Shown here piece by piece: positions 37,800-48,074 of a DNA stretch of 57,772 nucleotides. The notes under the pieces are model-generated. The model searched no databases and was not told the DNA's origin. It was given only the letters and a program-made list of their open reading frames with translations. How positions within the stretch are numbered: the first letter of the stretch is position 1; each line of letters starts with the position of its first letter. The position numbers and the translations under genes are program-made. Source of the stretch: Streptococcus oralis (GTDB lineage: Bacteria > Bacillota > Bacilli > Lactobacillales > Streptococcaceae); the NCBI RefSeq assembly GCF_019929345.1, contig NZ_JAHZPJ010000016.1, positions 1 through 57,772 on the forward strand. The letters run 5' to 3'.

Positions 37800-39080
37800 A
37801 TGATTTATTCGAAAGAGATTGTCAGAGAGTGGCTTGATGAAGTAGCAGAGCGTGCCAAGGACCATCCGGAGTGGGTGGATGTCTTTGAGCGTTGCTATAC
37901 AGACACCTTGGATAATACGGTCGAGATTCTAGAAGATGGCTCAACCTTTGTCTTGACTGGGGATATTCCTGCCATGTGGCTTCGGGACTCGACAGCCCAA
38001 CTCAGACCTTACCTTCATGTGGCTAAAAGAGATCCTCTCTTGCGCCAGACCATTGCAGGTTTGGTTAAGCGTCAGATGACCTTGATTCTCAAGGATCCTT
38101 ATGCCAACTCCTTTAACATAGAGGAAAACTGGAAGGGCCACCATGAGACTGACCACACAGAGCTTAATGGCTGGATTTGGGAACGCAAGTATGAGGTGGA
38201 CTCGCTTTGCTATCCTTTGCAGTTGGCTTATCTCCTTTGGAAAGAGACTGGCGAGACCAGTCAGTTTGATGATACTTTTGTCACAGCAACTAAGGAAATC
38301 CTTCATCTTTGGGCAGTGGAACAAGACCACAAGAATTCACCTTATCGTTTTGTCCGTGATACAGACCGCAAGGAAGACACCTTAGTAAATGATGGCTTTG
38401 GTCCTGACTTTGCCGTGACAGGAATGACCTGGTCAGCCTTCCGACCAAGTGATGACTGCTGTCAGTATAGCTATTTGATTCCGTCCAATATGTTTGCCGT
38501 AGTCGTATTGGGCTATGTGCAAGAAATCTTTGCAGAACTAGACCTAGCTGATAGCCAAAACATCATGGCAGACGCTAAACGTCTCCAAGCAGAGATCCAA
38601 GAAGGAATCGAAAACTATGCTTACACCACTAATAGCAAGGGCGAAAAGATTTACGCCTTTGAAGTGGATGGTCTAGGAAATGCTAGCATCATGGATGATC
38701 CAAACGTACCAAGTCTACTGGCTGCTCCATATCTTGGTTACTGTGCGATTGACGATGAGGTTTACCAAGCCACACGTCGTACCATTCTAAGCCCTGAAAA
38801 TCCATATTTCTACCAAGGTGAATATGCTAGTGGTCTCGGAAGCTCCCATACCTTCTATCGATATATCTGGCCGATTGCCCTTTCTATCCAAGGCTTGACA
38901 ACAAGAGATAAGGCGGAGAAGAAATTCTTGCTCGATCAGCTCGTTGCCTGCGATGGAGGCACAGGTGTCATGCACGAAAGCTTCCACGTAGATGATCCAA
39001 CGCTCTACTCTCGCGAATGGTTCTCATGGGCCAATATGATGTTCTGTGAGTTGGTCTTGGATTACTTGGATATCCGTTAA
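37800..39080 (+). CDS. GH125 exo-alpha-1,6-mannosidase
   Basis: ATG 37800 after AGAGGAA gives 426 residues, the length of the characterised pneumococcal GH125 enzyme. Recognisable parts are DIPAMWLRDSTAQLRPY (~60), FNIEENWKGHHETDHTELNGWIWERKYEVDSLCYP and MHESFHVDDPTLYSREWFSWANMMF near the end. It trims alpha-1,6-linked mannose from N-glycan cores. No signal peptide. It shares a 170-base divergent promoter region with GH92. Confidence 0.93.
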   Translation: MIYSKEIVREWLDEVAERAKDHPEWVDVFERCYTDTLDNTVEILEDGSTFVLTGDIPAMWLRDSTAQLRPYLHVAKRDPLLRQTIAGLVKRQMTLILKDPYANSFNIEENWKGHHETDHTELNGWIWERKYEVDSLCYPLQLAYLLWKETGETSQFDDTFVTATKEILHLWAVEQDHKNSPYRFVRDTDRKEDTLVNDGFGPDFAVTGMTWSAFRPSDDCCQYSYLIPSNMFAVVVLGYVQEIFAELDLADSQNIMADAKRLQAEIQEGIENYAYTTNSKGEKIYAFEVDGLGNASIMDDPNVPSLLAAPYLGYCAIDDEVYQATRRTILSPENPYFYQGEYASGLGSSHTFYRYIWPIALSIQGLTTRDKAEKKFLLDQLVACDGGTGVMHESFHVDDPTLYSREWFSWANMMFCELVLDYLDIR

Positions 39081-39176
39081 GGAGCACGCTTTCGCTCAAC
39101 CGATTCTTGTCAGAATCACAAATTCACATTTAAAACGTTAAAAATAAAAATTTAAGTTAGAATGAGGTTTTACTTC

Positions 39177-41822
39177 ATGGAAAATGTTGTTGTACATATT
39201 ATCTCACATAGTCACTGGGACCGTGAGTGGTACTTGCCTTTTGAAAGCCACCGGATGCAGTTGGTGGAGTTATTTGACAATCTTTTTGATCTCTTTGAAA
39301 ATGACCCTGAGTTCAAGAGTTTCCACTTGGACGGCCAAACCATTGTCCTGGATGACTACTTGGAAATTCGTCCTGAAAATCGCGACAAAGTCCAAGGTTA
39401 CATCGACCAAGGTAAACTCAAAATTGGTCCTTTTTACATCTTGCAGGATGACTACTTGATTTCAAGTGAAGCAAACGTCCGCAACACCTTGATTGGTCAA
39501 GCAGAATGTGCAAAATGGGGCAAATCAACCCAGATTGGTTACTTCCCAGATACCTTTGGAAATATGGGACAAGCTCCTCAAATCCTTCAAAAATCAGGCA
39601 TTCACGTGGCAGCCTTTGGTCGTGGTGTCAAGCCGATTGGATTTGACAACCAAGTCCTCGAAGATGAGCAGTTCACTTCCCAGTTTTCAGAAATGTACTG
39701 GCAAGGCGCTGATGGAAGTCGTGTCCTCGGTATCCTCTTTGCCAACTGGTACAGTAATGGAAATGAAATTCCAGTTGATAAGGATGAAGCCCTGGCCTTT
39801 TGGAAACAAAAATTGTCAGACGTGCGTGACTATGCTTCGACCAACCAATGGTTGATGATGAACGGCTGTGATCACCAGCCTGTACAGCGCAATCTGAGCG
39901 AAGCCATTCGTGTGGCAAATGAACTCTTCCCAGATGTGACCTTTGTGCATAGTTCATTTGATGACTATGTCCATGCAGTAGAAAGTGCTCTACCAGAGCA
40001 ACTATCTACCGTTACGGGTGAGTTGACCAGTCAGGAAACAGATGGCTGGTACACACTTGCCAACACTTCTTCATCACGGATTTACCTTAAACAAGCCTTC
40101 CAAGAAAATAGCAACCTCCTAGAACAAGTGGTGGAGCCATTGACTGTCATCACTGGTGGGCACAACCATAAGGACCAGTTGACCTATGCTTGGAAAGTCC
40201 TTCTACAAAATGCGCCCCATGACAGTATCTGTGGCTGTAGCGTGGACGAAGTTCACCGTGAGATGGAAACACGTTTTGCCAAGGTCAACCAAGTCGGAAA
40301 CTTTGTTAAGACCAATCTTCTCAACGAGTGGAAGGGTAAAATTGCAACCCACGAAGCCCAAAGCGACCATCTCTTTACGGTCATCAACACAGGCTTGCAT
40401 GACAAGGTTGACACTGTCAGCACAGTGATTGATGTGGCGACTTGTGATTTCAAAGAATTGCACCCAACAGAAGGCTACAAGAAAATGGCAGCCTTGACCT
40501 TGCCAAGCTACCGTGTCGAAGACTTGGAAGGGCATGCTGTAGAAGCGAAAATCGAAGATCTGGGAGCTAATTTTGAGTATGATTTACCAAAAGACAAGTT
40601 CCGCCAGGCTCGTATCGCTCGACAAGTGCGCGTGACAGTGCCTGTTCATCTGGCACCACTTTCTTGGACAACCTTCCAATTGCTCGAAGGTGAACAAGAA
40701 CACCGTGACGGTATTTACCAAAATGGAGTGATTGATACGCCATTTGTAACGGTAAGTATGGATGAAAACATCACGGTCTACGACAAGACAACTCATGAAG
40801 CTTATGAAGATGTTATTCGCTTTGAAGACCGTGGTGACATCGGAAATGAGTACATCTACTTCCAACCAAAAGGAACAGAACCTATCTACGCCGAGCTGAA
40901 AGGCTATGAGGCCTTGGAAAATACAGCTCGTTTTGCCAAGATCTTGCTCAAGCATGAATTGACAATTCCAGTAAGTGCAGACGAAAAACTGGATGCGGAA
41001 CAAAGAGGTATCATCGAGTTTATGACGCGTGAAGCTGGACGCTCAGATGAACTGACAAGCATTCTTCTTGAAACAGAGATGACCGTCTTTGTTGACAATC
41101 CACAAATCCGCTTTAAGACTCGCTTTACCAACACTGCCAAGGACCACCGTATCCGTCTCTTGGTCAAGACTCATAATATGCGTCCAAGCAATGATTCGGA
41201 AAGCATTTATGAGGTGGTGACACGATCAAATAAACCAGCGGCTTCATGGGAAAATCCTGAAAATCCACAACACCAACAAGCCTTTGTCAGTCTGTATGAT
41301 GATGAAAAAGGGGTGACGGTGGCAAATAAAGGATTGCACGAGTATGAAATCCTTGGAGACGACACTATTGCAGTGACCATTTTGCGTGCCTCAGGTGAGT
41401 TAGGTGACTGGGGTTACTTCCCAACACCAGAGGCTCAGTGCTTGCGCGAGTTTGAAGTCGAGTATACACTTGAGTGCCACCAAGCCCAAGAACGCTTCTC
41501 AGCCTTCCGTCGTGCCAAAGCCTTCCAAACACCATTTACTAGTCTTCAGCTTGCTAAACAAGAAGGAAGTGTTGCAGCGACTGGCAACCTCTTGAGCCAT
41601 GCGGCGCTTAGCTTGCCACAAGTCTGCCCAACAGCCTTTAAGGTAGCTGAAAATGAAGAAGGGTATGTACTTCGTTACTACAATATGAGTCAAGAAAATG
41701 TGCGTATATCAGAACAGCAACAAACCATTCTTGACTTGCTTGAGCGACCATATCCAGTTCATTCAGGACTCTTAGCACCACAAGAAATTCGCACAGAATT
41801 GATCAAAAAAGAAGACATTTAA
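39177..41822 (+). CDS. GH38 alpha-mannosidase
   Basis: ATG 39177, nine bases after GAGG, gives 881 residues. HSHWDREWY near the N-terminus supplies zinc ligands, FPDTFGNMGQAPQIL (~125) the nucleophile Asp, and NGCDHQP (~230) further ligands. The family cleaves alpha-1,3-type mannosides. It lacks a signal peptide and follows GH125 by 96 bases, which contain a small hairpin (39102-39117). Confidence 0.93.
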   Translation: MENVVVHIISHSHWDREWYLPFESHRMQLVELFDNLFDLFENDPEFKSFHLDGQTIVLDDYLEIRPENRDKVQGYIDQGKLKIGPFYILQDDYLISSEANVRNTLIGQAECAKWGKSTQIGYFPDTFGNMGQAPQILQKSGIHVAAFGRGVKPIGFDNQVLEDEQFTSQFSEMYWQGADGSRVLGILFANWYSNGNEIPVDKDEALAFWKQKLSDVRDYASTNQWLMMNGCDHQPVQRNLSEAIRVANELFPDVTFVHSSFDDYVHAVESALPEQLSTVTGELTSQETDGWYTLANTSSSRIYLKQAFQENSNLLEQVVEPLTVITGGHNHKDQLTYAWKVLLQNAPHDSICGCSVDEVHREMETRFAKVNQVGNFVKTNLLNEWKGKIATHEAQSDHLFTVINTGLHDKVDTVSTVIDVATCDFKELHPTEGYKKMAALTLPSYRVEDLEGHAVEAKIEDLGANFEYDLPKDKFRQARIARQVRVTVPVHLAPLSWTTFQLLEGEQEHRDGIYQNGVIDTPFVTVSMDENITVYDKTTHEAYEDVIRFEDRGDIGNEYIYFQPKGTEPIYAELKGYEALENTARFAKILLKHELTIPVSADEKLDAEQRGIIEFMTREAGRSDELTSILLETEMTVFVDNPQIRFKTRFTNTAKDHRIRLLVKTHNMRPSNDSESIYEVVTRSNKPAASWENPENPQHQQAFVSLYDDEKGVTVANKGLHEYEILGDDTIAVTILRASGELGDWGYFPTPEAQCLREFEVEYTLECHQAQERFSAFRRAKAFQTPFTSLQLAKQEGSVAATGNLLSHAALSLPQVCPTAFKVAENEEGYVLRYYNMSQENVRISEQQQTILDLLERPYPVHSGLLAPQEIRTELIKKEDI

Positions 41823-41865
41823 CAGTTTTAAAGTGTTTGATAACTAATACTATGAGATAGAAAGG

Positions 41866-41908
41866 AGGGGCGAAAGAGTAAGGACTAACTACTGCTTCGC
41901 CCCTTTTT
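41866..41908 (+). terminator. Terminator or attenuator within the glycosidase operon
   Basis: AGGGGCGAA (41866-41874) pairs perfectly with TTCGCCCCT (41896-41904), followed by a T-run that ends immediately before the ATG at 41909. It would reduce read-through into the ROK and GH20 genes. Confidence 0.8.
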
Positions 41909-41920
41909 ATGGGAAGAACA

Positions 41921-42790
41921 ATGACCATTGCAACCATTGATATCGGAGGGACTGGGATTAAGTTTGCCAGTCTGACTCCTGATGGAAAAATACTAGATAA
42001 GACAAGTACTCCGACGCCAGAAAACTTGGAGTCTTTACTGGCGTGGCTAGACCAACGCTTGTCAGAGCAAGATTATAGTGGGATCGCCATGAGCGTTCCA
42101 GGCGCGGTCAATCAAGAAACAGGTGTGATTGAGGGAATCAGTGCCGTACCTTATATTCACGGCTTTTCTTGGTATGAGGCCCTTGCTCATCATCAACTCC
42201 CTGTCCATCTAGAAAATGATGCCAACTGTGTTGGACTTAGTGAACTGCTGGCTCATCCAGAGATTGAAAATGCAGCCTGTGTCGTGATTGGGACAGGAAT
42301 CGGCGGTGCCATGATTATCAATGGCAAGCTTCACCGAGGTCGACACGGCTTGGGAGGAGAGTTTGGCTACATGACAACTATCGAGCCTGCGGAAAAGCTC
42401 AACAACTGGTCGCAACTAGCGTCAACTGGAAATATGGTGCGCTACGTAATTAAGAAGTCTGGTCAGACTGACTGGGACGGACGCAAGATTTACCAAGAGG
42501 CCGCAGCTGGCAATGCTCTTTGTCAAGAAGCTATTTTGCGCATGAATCGTAATCTGGCGCAAGGTTTGCTCAATATTCAGTATCTCATCGACCCAGATGT
42601 CATTAGTCTGGGAGGCTCCATCAGTCAGAACCCAGACTTTATCCGAGGTGTCAAGAAGGCTGTCGATAACTTTGTCGAGACCTACGAAGAATACACGGTC
42701 GCACCTGTTATCCAGGCCTGCACCTATCACGCAGATGCCAATCTCTACGGTGCCCTTGTCAACTGGCTACAGGAGGAAAACCAATGGTAA
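41921..42790 (+). CDS. ROK-family sugar kinase
   Basis: The ATG at 41921 begins [15 protein letters not shown] with the ATP phosphate motif; ATG 41909 lies directly on the terminator T-run. The 289-residue protein has [21 protein letters not shown] and [12 protein letters not shown] but lacks the N-terminal helix-turn-helix of ROK repressors and the usual CXCGXXGC zinc cluster. It is likely to phosphorylate a hexose such as mannose or glucose released by the neighbours (inference). It overlaps the GH20 gene by seven bases. Confidence 0.85.
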   Translation: MTIATIDIGGTGIKFASLTPDGKILDKTSTPTPENLESLLAWLDQRLSEQDYSGIAMSVPGAVNQETGVIEGISAVPYIHGFSWYEALAHHQLPVHLENDANCVGLSELLAHPEIENAACVVIGTGIGGAMIINGKLHRGRHGLGGEFGYMTTIEPAEKLNNWSQLASTGNMVRYVIKKSGQTDWDGRKIYQEAAAGNALCQEAILRMNRNLAQGLLNIQYLIDPDVISLGGSISQNPDFIRGVKKAVDNFVETYEEYTVAPVIQACTYHADANLYGALVNWLQEENQW

Positions 42791-44664
42791 TTTTTACAGG
42801 ACTTAGTCCCAAACAAACTCAGGCAATCGACTTGCTGACAAAGCATATCTCTTTACCAGATGTGGAAGTGGCAGTCGCTCAGTCTGATCAATCCTCTATT
42901 TCTATCAAGGGTGAAAGTGGACACTATCAACTAACCTATGACAAACCTCACCAACTCTACCGCGCCTTGTCCTTATTGACAACAGCTCTAGCAGAAGGTG
43001 ATAAAGTAGACCTTGAAGAACAAGCTGCTTATGAAGATTTGGCTTACATGGCAGACTGTTCCCGAAATGCAGTGCTGAATGTGGCTTCTGCCAAGCAGAT
43101 GATTGAGGTCTTGGCTCTCATGGGCTACTCAACCTTCGAGCTCTACATGGAAGACACCTACCAGATTGAGGGGCAGCCATACTTTGGTTACTTCCGTGGC
43201 GCTTATTCGGCTGAAGAGTTACGGGAAATCGAAGCCTATGCCCAGCAGTTTGATATGACCTTTGTGCCTTGCATCCAGACCTTGGCCCACTTGTCGGCCT
43301 TCGTCAAATGGGGTGTTAAGGAAGTGCAAGAACTCCGTGATGTGGAGGATATTCTCCTTATCGGCGAAGAAAAGGTTTATGATTTGATTGATGGTATGTT
43401 TGCCACTCTGTCTAAATTGCAAACCCGTAAGGTCAATATCGGTATGGACGAGGCCCACTTGGTTGGCTTGGGACGCTACCTCATCTTGAACGGTGTTGTG
43501 GACCGTAGTCTCCTTATGTGCCAACACTTGGAGCGCGTGCTGGATATTGCTGACAAGTATGGTTTCCACTGCCAGATGTGGAGTGATATGTTCTTTAAAC
43601 TCATGTCAGCGGATGGTCAGTACGACCGTGATGTGGAAATTCCTGAGGAAACTCGTGTCTACCTAGATCGTCTCAAAGACCGTGTAACCTTGGTTTACTG
43701 GGACTATTATCAGGATAGCGAGGAAAAATACAACCGTAATTTCCGCAATCACCACAAGATTAGCCATGACCTTGCCTTTGCAGGTGGAGCTTGGAAGTGG
43801 ATTGGTTTTACACCCAACAACCATTTCAGCCATCTCATCGCTATGGAGGCCAACAAAGCCTGTCGTGCCAATGATATCAAAGAAGTTATCGTGACAGGTT
43901 GGGGGGACAATGGTGGTGAAACAGCTCAATTTTCTATCCTACCAAGTTTGCAAATCTGGGCAGAACTCAGCTACCGCAATGACCTAGACCGTTTGTCTGC
44001 TCACTTCAAGACCAATACAGGTCTATCAGTTGAGGAATTTATGCAGATTGACCTTGCCAACCTCTTGCCAGACCTGCCAGGTAATCTCAGTGGTATCAAT
44101 CCTAACCGCTATGTCTTTTATCAGGATATTCTCTGTCCGATTCTTGACAGACACATGACACCTGAACAGGACAAACCGCACTTCGCTCAGGCAGCTGAGA
44201 CGCTTGCTGAAATCAAAGAAAAAGCTGGTGCCTACTCTTACCTCTTTGAAACACAGGCTCAGTTGAACCAGATTTTAAGTAGCAAAGTGGATGTGGGACG
44301 ACGCATTCGTCAGGCCTACCAAGTAAACGACAAAGAAAGTCTAAAAGCAATCGCTAGACAAGAATTACCAGAACTCAGAAACGAGATTGAGAACTTCCAT
44401 GCTCTCTTTAGCCACCAATGGTTGAAAGAAAATAAGATCTTTGGCTTGGATACAGTCGATATCCGTATGGGTGGACTCTTGCAACGTATCAAACGAGCAG
44501 AAAGTCGTATCGAGGCTTATCTGGCAGGGCAGATTGACCGCATCGACGAGCTAGAAGTTGAAATCCTACCATTTACTGACTTCTACGCAGACCAGGACTT
44601 AGCAGCAACTACAGCTAATCAGTGGCATACCATTGCGACAGCTTCGACGATTTATACGACTTAG
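42784..44664 (+). CDS. GH20 beta-hexosaminidase (GH20C type)
   Basis: The 626-residue protein lacks a signal peptide and has the GH20 catalytic pair Asp-Glu in [11 protein letters not shown] (~220), plus WSDMFFK and [11 protein letters not shown]. It corresponds to the cytoplasmic hexosaminidase encoded last in the pneumococcal cluster, which removes terminal GlcNAc or GalNAc. Confidence 0.92.
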   Translation: MVIFTGLSPKQTQAIDLLTKHISLPDVEVAVAQSDQSSISIKGESGHYQLTYDKPHQLYRALSLLTTALAEGDKVDLEEQAAYEDLAYMADCSRNAVLNVASAKQMIEVLALMGYSTFELYMEDTYQIEGQPYFGYFRGAYSAEELREIEAYAQQFDMTFVPCIQTLAHLSAFVKWGVKEVQELRDVEDILLIGEEKVYDLIDGMFATLSKLQTRKVNIGMDEAHLVGLGRYLILNGVVDRSLLMCQHLERVLDIADKYGFHCQMWSDMFFKLMSADGQYDRDVEIPEETRVYLDRLKDRVTLVYWDYYQDSEEKYNRNFRNHHKISHDLAFAGGAWKWIGFTPNNHFSHLIAMEANKACRANDIKEVIVTGWGDNGGETAQFSILPSLQIWAELSYRNDLDRLSAHFKTNTGLSVEEFMQIDLANLLPDLPGNLSGINPNRYVFYQDILCPILDRHMTPEQDKPHFAQAAETLAEIKEKAGAYSYLFETQAQLNQILSSKVDVGRRIRQAYQVNDKESLKAIARQELPELRNEIENFHALFSHQWLKENKIFGLDTVDIRMGGLLQRIKRAESRIEAYLAGQIDRIDELEVEILPFTDFYADQDLAATTANQWHTIATASTIYTT

Positions 44665-44683
44665 GCATTTGTCACAAACAGAT

Positions 44684-44717
44684 AAACATCTCCTTTTAAA
44701 CATATGGAGATGTTTTT
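44684..44717 (+). terminator. Terminator of the glycosidase operon
   Basis: AAACATCTCC (44684-44693) pairs with GGAGATGTTT (44706-44715), T-run follows. Confidence 0.92.
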
Positions 44718-44776
44718 TGATTTGGAGATAGGGAAGGAGTATAATGAAAGTATAAGGATAGTTTGGAGGTATGACC

Positions 44777-45892
44777 ATGAAAAAGTTACTACTGGTCCTA
44801 GGTGCTAGTATGCTAGTCTTATCTGCCTGCCACAGAGCGACAGAGGACGGCGTAACTAGTCCGTCAATACCAAGGGAGCAACAAACCAAGGAAACAACCA
44901 ACTATTTTCACTATTTAGCAGATTCCTATCAAAAGGCTCTTTCGCACGAAAAAGAAGTCAAGGCTGCAACTGTTCAATCACCGATGGCTGCCACAGTTGC
45001 AGCCATGGAAGAACTACAGTTATCTAGTCCGACTGATCAAGCCTTGATTATGAAGAACTACTCAGATTTTCAGAAGCTAATCCAATACAACACCGAAAAG
45101 TGGGAAGAAGAGTTTGCAAGTTGGGCTTCTTCTATGGGGCAGTCCTATCATAGACTAGAGCATAGAAACTTTGATGAAAAGAATGATCTCATCAAAAAAT
45201 TAGAAGCAACAACTGTCTCTCAGAAAAGTGTCAAATGGAATGTTTTTGGAGTATCGAGTGACAATGCTTATGACTACTTGATTTTGGATGCCTACTATGA
45301 CAAGCAGAACAAACATTTCTACTTGTTTACACTGAAAGATGGGCAAGTACAAATCTTGCATACTGATAAGACACTGGAAACTATCCCTACTGCAAATTTT
45401 GAAGAGACTGAAAACACAGATTTAGCGCAACGTTTTAAGGAATTTCTATTAAAAACAAGTGTAACTACAGAGAGCGAGCCAGATACAGATAATAGTTCTT
45501 TAATAGACAAGATAAAAACAGCCATGGAATCCTATTCGGATAGTAAAGGTGAAAGATTTAAGTCAACTAACTTAGCAACATATGGTCACTACTATGGACT
45601 AGCAGTGCCAGACCAGATAATGCAATTTGAACAAGTAGATGGGGTGAATTATACTTTTAAATGGTATGGGTATATTGCAGGTTCAGGTTTTGGGCGGTTT
45701 GAAATCCTAGCTTGCTATGTGAATGAAGCAGAGACAGAGGTGATTCTCTTTGGCTACAAGGATGGTAATCCTGCTCTTTTACACACAGAAGGAAGATCGG
45801 AGATTGAGGAAAACGAATCAGGGGCTATCATAAATGCCCGTGTTCATTTTGTCGAGTTTCATCACCCAATATTAGAACAAGTTTTCGATTAG
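44777..45892 (+). CDS. Lipoprotein with DUF4767-like domain
   Basis: ATG 44777 is eight bases after GGAGG; ATG 44771 is too close. The 371-residue product has a lipobox (LVLSACH). A central part (about 90-220) contains EKWEEEFASWASSMGQSYHRL, matching the DUF4767 pattern of Lactobacillales lipoproteins. The C-terminal third (about 245-371) looks like a second copy of a similar beta-rich module (FKWYGYIAGSGFGRFEILACYV). Function is unknown. It stands alone between two terminators. Confidence 0.75.
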   Translation: MKKLLLVLGASMLVLSACHRATEDGVTSPSIPREQQTKETTNYFHYLADSYQKALSHEKEVKAATVQSPMAATVAAMEELQLSSPTDQALIMKNYSDFQKLIQYNTEKWEEEFASWASSMGQSYHRLEHRNFDEKNDLIKKLEATTVSQKSVKWNVFGVSSDNAYDYLILDAYYDKQNKHFYLFTLKDGQVQILHTDKTLETIPTANFEETENTDLAQRFKEFLLKTSVTTESEPDTDNSSLIDKIKTAMESYSDSKGERFKSTNLATYGHYYGLAVPDQIMQFEQVDGVNYTFKWYGYIAGSGFGRFEILACYVNEAETEVILFGYKDGNPALLHTEGRSEIEENESGAIINARVHFVEFHHPILEQVFD

Positions 45893-45949
45893 CAAAGCGG
45901 AAATACATTTATCGTATGCAAAGTGTTTCTCGTGAAACCTATTTCTTAT

Positions 45950-45989
45950 AAAAAACTTCTCCACATAAAATAATTTGTGGAGTTTTTTC
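45950..45989 (+). terminator. Terminator of the lipoprotein gene
   Basis: CTCCACA (45959-45965) pairs with TGTGGAG (45976-45982) inside longer A/T arms. Confidence 0.82.
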
Positions 45990-46025
45990 TATAATTAGTA
46001 GTTTAAACTGACCTTCAAATAGGAG

Positions 46026-46050
46026 TATACTAATAATGTAATCGTTATCA
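46026..46050 (+). promoter_or_regulatory. Promoter -10 and cre (CcpA) site of the sugar ABC operon
   Basis: TATACT (46026-46031) is followed by TGTAATCGTTATCA (46037-46050), which fits the catabolite-response element TGNNANCGNTNNCA. It overlaps the expected start of transcription, so glucose would repress the transporter through CcpA. Confidence 0.78.
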
Positions 46051-46101
46051 AACCTAAAAATTCGATAGAATCAGTTTTTAGGAATAAAAAGGGAGGAAAT
46101 T

Positions 46102-47031
46102 ATGAAAAAGTTTTCAAAGACCTTGAGAGATAACTGGATCTTTCTCTTGATGGTTTTACCAGGGGCTCTCTGGCTGATTCTATTCTTTTACATTCCAGTA
46201 TTTGGGAATGTGGTTGCCTTTAAAGACTACCATATGACCAGTAATGGTTTCATAGATAGTATTGTGAATAGTAAATGGGTCGGGTTAGATAATTTCAGAT
46301 TCTTGTTTAGTTCAAAAGATGCCTTTATCATCACTCGAAATACTGTTCTTTACAATCTCGGCTTCATCTTTATCGGTTTGATTGTATCAGTAGGGATTGC
46401 CATTATCCTCAGTGAGCTTCGCTCTAAGAGAATGGTTAAGATTTTTCAAACGTCTATGCTGTTCCCTTACTTCCTGTCATGGGTTATCATCAGTTTCTTT
46501 ACAGATGCCTTCCTAAACATTGACAAAGGGGTCTTCAACCATTTCCTAACATCCATTGGCATGAAGGAAGTCAACTTCTACGCTGACTTAGGCATTTGGC
46601 CATATCTTCTCCTTTTCCTAGGAATTTGGAAAGGCTTTGGATATAGCAGTGTCATGTACTATGCGACGATCATGGGAATTGACCCAACTTATTACGAAGC
46701 AGCAACAGTGGACGGGGCTAGCAAGTGGCAACGCATTCGCAACGTAACCATTCCTCAGTTGACTCCGCTTGTAACAGTCTTGACCATCCTTGCAGTCGGA
46801 AATATCTTCCGTGCAGACTTTGGTCTCTTCTATCAAATCCCACACAATGCTGGTCAGCTTTACAATGTAACCAACGTTTTGGACGTATATGTCTTTAATG
46901 GTTTGACTCAGACAGCAGATATCGGTATGGCTTCAGCAGCCGGTCTCTACCAATCCGTAGTCGGTTTGATACTGGTTATCCTATCAAACTTGCTTGCAAG
47001 ACGAGTCGATCCAAACTCAGCTTTATTCTAG
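46102..47031 (+). CDS. Complex-sugar ABC permease (LplB-like)
   Basis: This 309-residue permease has six membrane segments and the EAA loop in YYEAATVDGASKWQRIRNVTIPQL (~195). It belongs to the LplB/YteP group, paired with LplC-type permeases and lipoprotein binding proteins, that imports oligosaccharides. No ATPase gene is in the operon, so it probably uses the shared MsmK-type ATPase encoded elsewhere. Confidence 0.88.
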   Translation: MKKFSKTLRDNWIFLLMVLPGALWLILFFYIPVFGNVVAFKDYHMTSNGFIDSIVNSKWVGLDNFRFLFSSKDAFIITRNTVLYNLGFIFIGLIVSVGIAIILSELRSKRMVKIFQTSMLFPYFLSWVIISFFTDAFLNIDKGVFNHFLTSIGMKEVNFYADLGIWPYLLLFLGIWKGFGYSSVMYYATIMGIDPTYYEAATVDGASKWQRIRNVTIPQLTPLVTVLTILAVGNIFRADFGLFYQIPHNAGQLYNVTNVLDVYVFNGLTQTADIGMASAAGLYQSVVGLILVILSNLLARRVDPNSALF

Positions 47032-47044
47032 AAAGGAGGAGAAT

Positions 47045-47968
47045 ATGGCAGAAAAGAAAATTAAAAAAGAAAAAATCGATAATGTCGGCATTCACTCCTT
47101 TAGTAAGAAGGCAGATATCTTCTTTAGTATCATCTCTGGTTTGATTGCTCTTTCTTGTATCTTGCCCTTTATCTTCGTTATCATCATTTCGGTGACAGAC
47201 GAAAAGAGCATCCTCCAGTATGGATATAGCTTTTTCCCATCACAGTTTGGATTAGATGGTTTTGAGTTCTTGGCTCAGTTTAAAGATAAGATTCTCCAAG
47301 CACTCTTTATCTCAGTCTTTGTAACAGTAGTCGGGACAGTGACCAACGTCTTCATCACGACAACTTATGCCTACGCCATCTCACGAACAACCTTTAAGTA
47401 TCGCAGATTCTTTACTATCTTTGCCCTTCTTAGTATGTTGTTCAACGCTGGTTTGGTGCCAGGCTATATCGTGGTGACTCGTTTGCTTCAACTTGGTGAT
47501 ACGGTTTGGGCCTTGATTGTTCCAATGCTTCTCTCACCATTCAACATCATCTTGATGCGTTCCTTCTTCAAGAAGACCATTCCAGAAGCCATTCTTGAAT
47601 CCGCTCGTATCGATGGTGCCAGTGAAGCTCGGATCTTCTTCCAGATCTGTTTGCCATTGTCACTTCCAGGTATCGCAACCATCACGCTTTTGACAGCTCT
47701 TGGTTTCTGGAACGACTGGTTCAACGCCCTTCTTTACATCAAGAGTGATAACTTGTATCCATTGCAATATTTGCTCATGCAAATCCAGCAAAATATGGAC
47801 TACATTGCAAAAGCAGTCGGCTTATCTGGTCAACTGGGAGTCGCTCTTCCAAAAGAAACAGGTCGTATGGCCATGGTTGTTGTTGCAACCCTTCCAATCG
47901 CGATTCTGTATCCATTCTTCCAACGCTACTTTGTTAAAGGTTTGACTATCGGTGGTGTGAAAGAATAG
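47045..47968 (+). CDS. Complex-sugar ABC permease (LplC-like)
   Basis: ATG 47045 follows AAAGGAGGAG; the longer frame from 46994 runs inside the first permease. The 307-residue protein has six membrane segments and the EAA loop ESARIDGASEARIFFQICLP (~190). Together with the upstream permease it forms the channel. Confidence 0.88.
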   Translation: MAEKKIKKEKIDNVGIHSFSKKADIFFSIISGLIALSCILPFIFVIIISVTDEKSILQYGYSFFPSQFGLDGFEFLAQFKDKILQALFISVFVTVVGTVTNVFITTTYAYAISRTTFKYRRFFTIFALLSMLFNAGLVPGYIVVTRLLQLGDTVWALIVPMLLSPFNIILMRSFFKKTIPEAILESARIDGASEARIFFQICLPLSLPGIATITLLTALGFWNDWFNALLYIKSDNLYPLQYLLMQIQQNMDYIAKAVGLSGQLGVALPKETGRMAMVVVATLPIAILYPFFQRYFVKGLTIGGVKE

Positions 47969-47976
47969 CACTTGCT

Positions 47977-48023
47977 GAGAAACACCGTTTCTCCCTTCCC
48001 AACTTCATCTTAGTGGCTGAAGT
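47977..48023 (+). other. Intercistronic stem-loops before the binding-protein gene
   Basis: GAGAAAC/GTTTCTC (47977-47993) and AACTTCA/TGAAGTT (48000-48023) form two small hairpins without T-runs between the permease and binding-protein genes. They may protect or process the RNA so that more binding protein is made (inference). Confidence 0.45.
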
Positions 48024-48074
48024 TAAAATCATTAAATCGTTTATAAGTTTAAAAATAAAAAAGGAGTTTTTATC

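Noticed and set aside
45959..45982. CCACA/TGTGG sequences resembling DnaA boxes
   Set aside because: They are the arms of a terminator and do not match the nine-base box.
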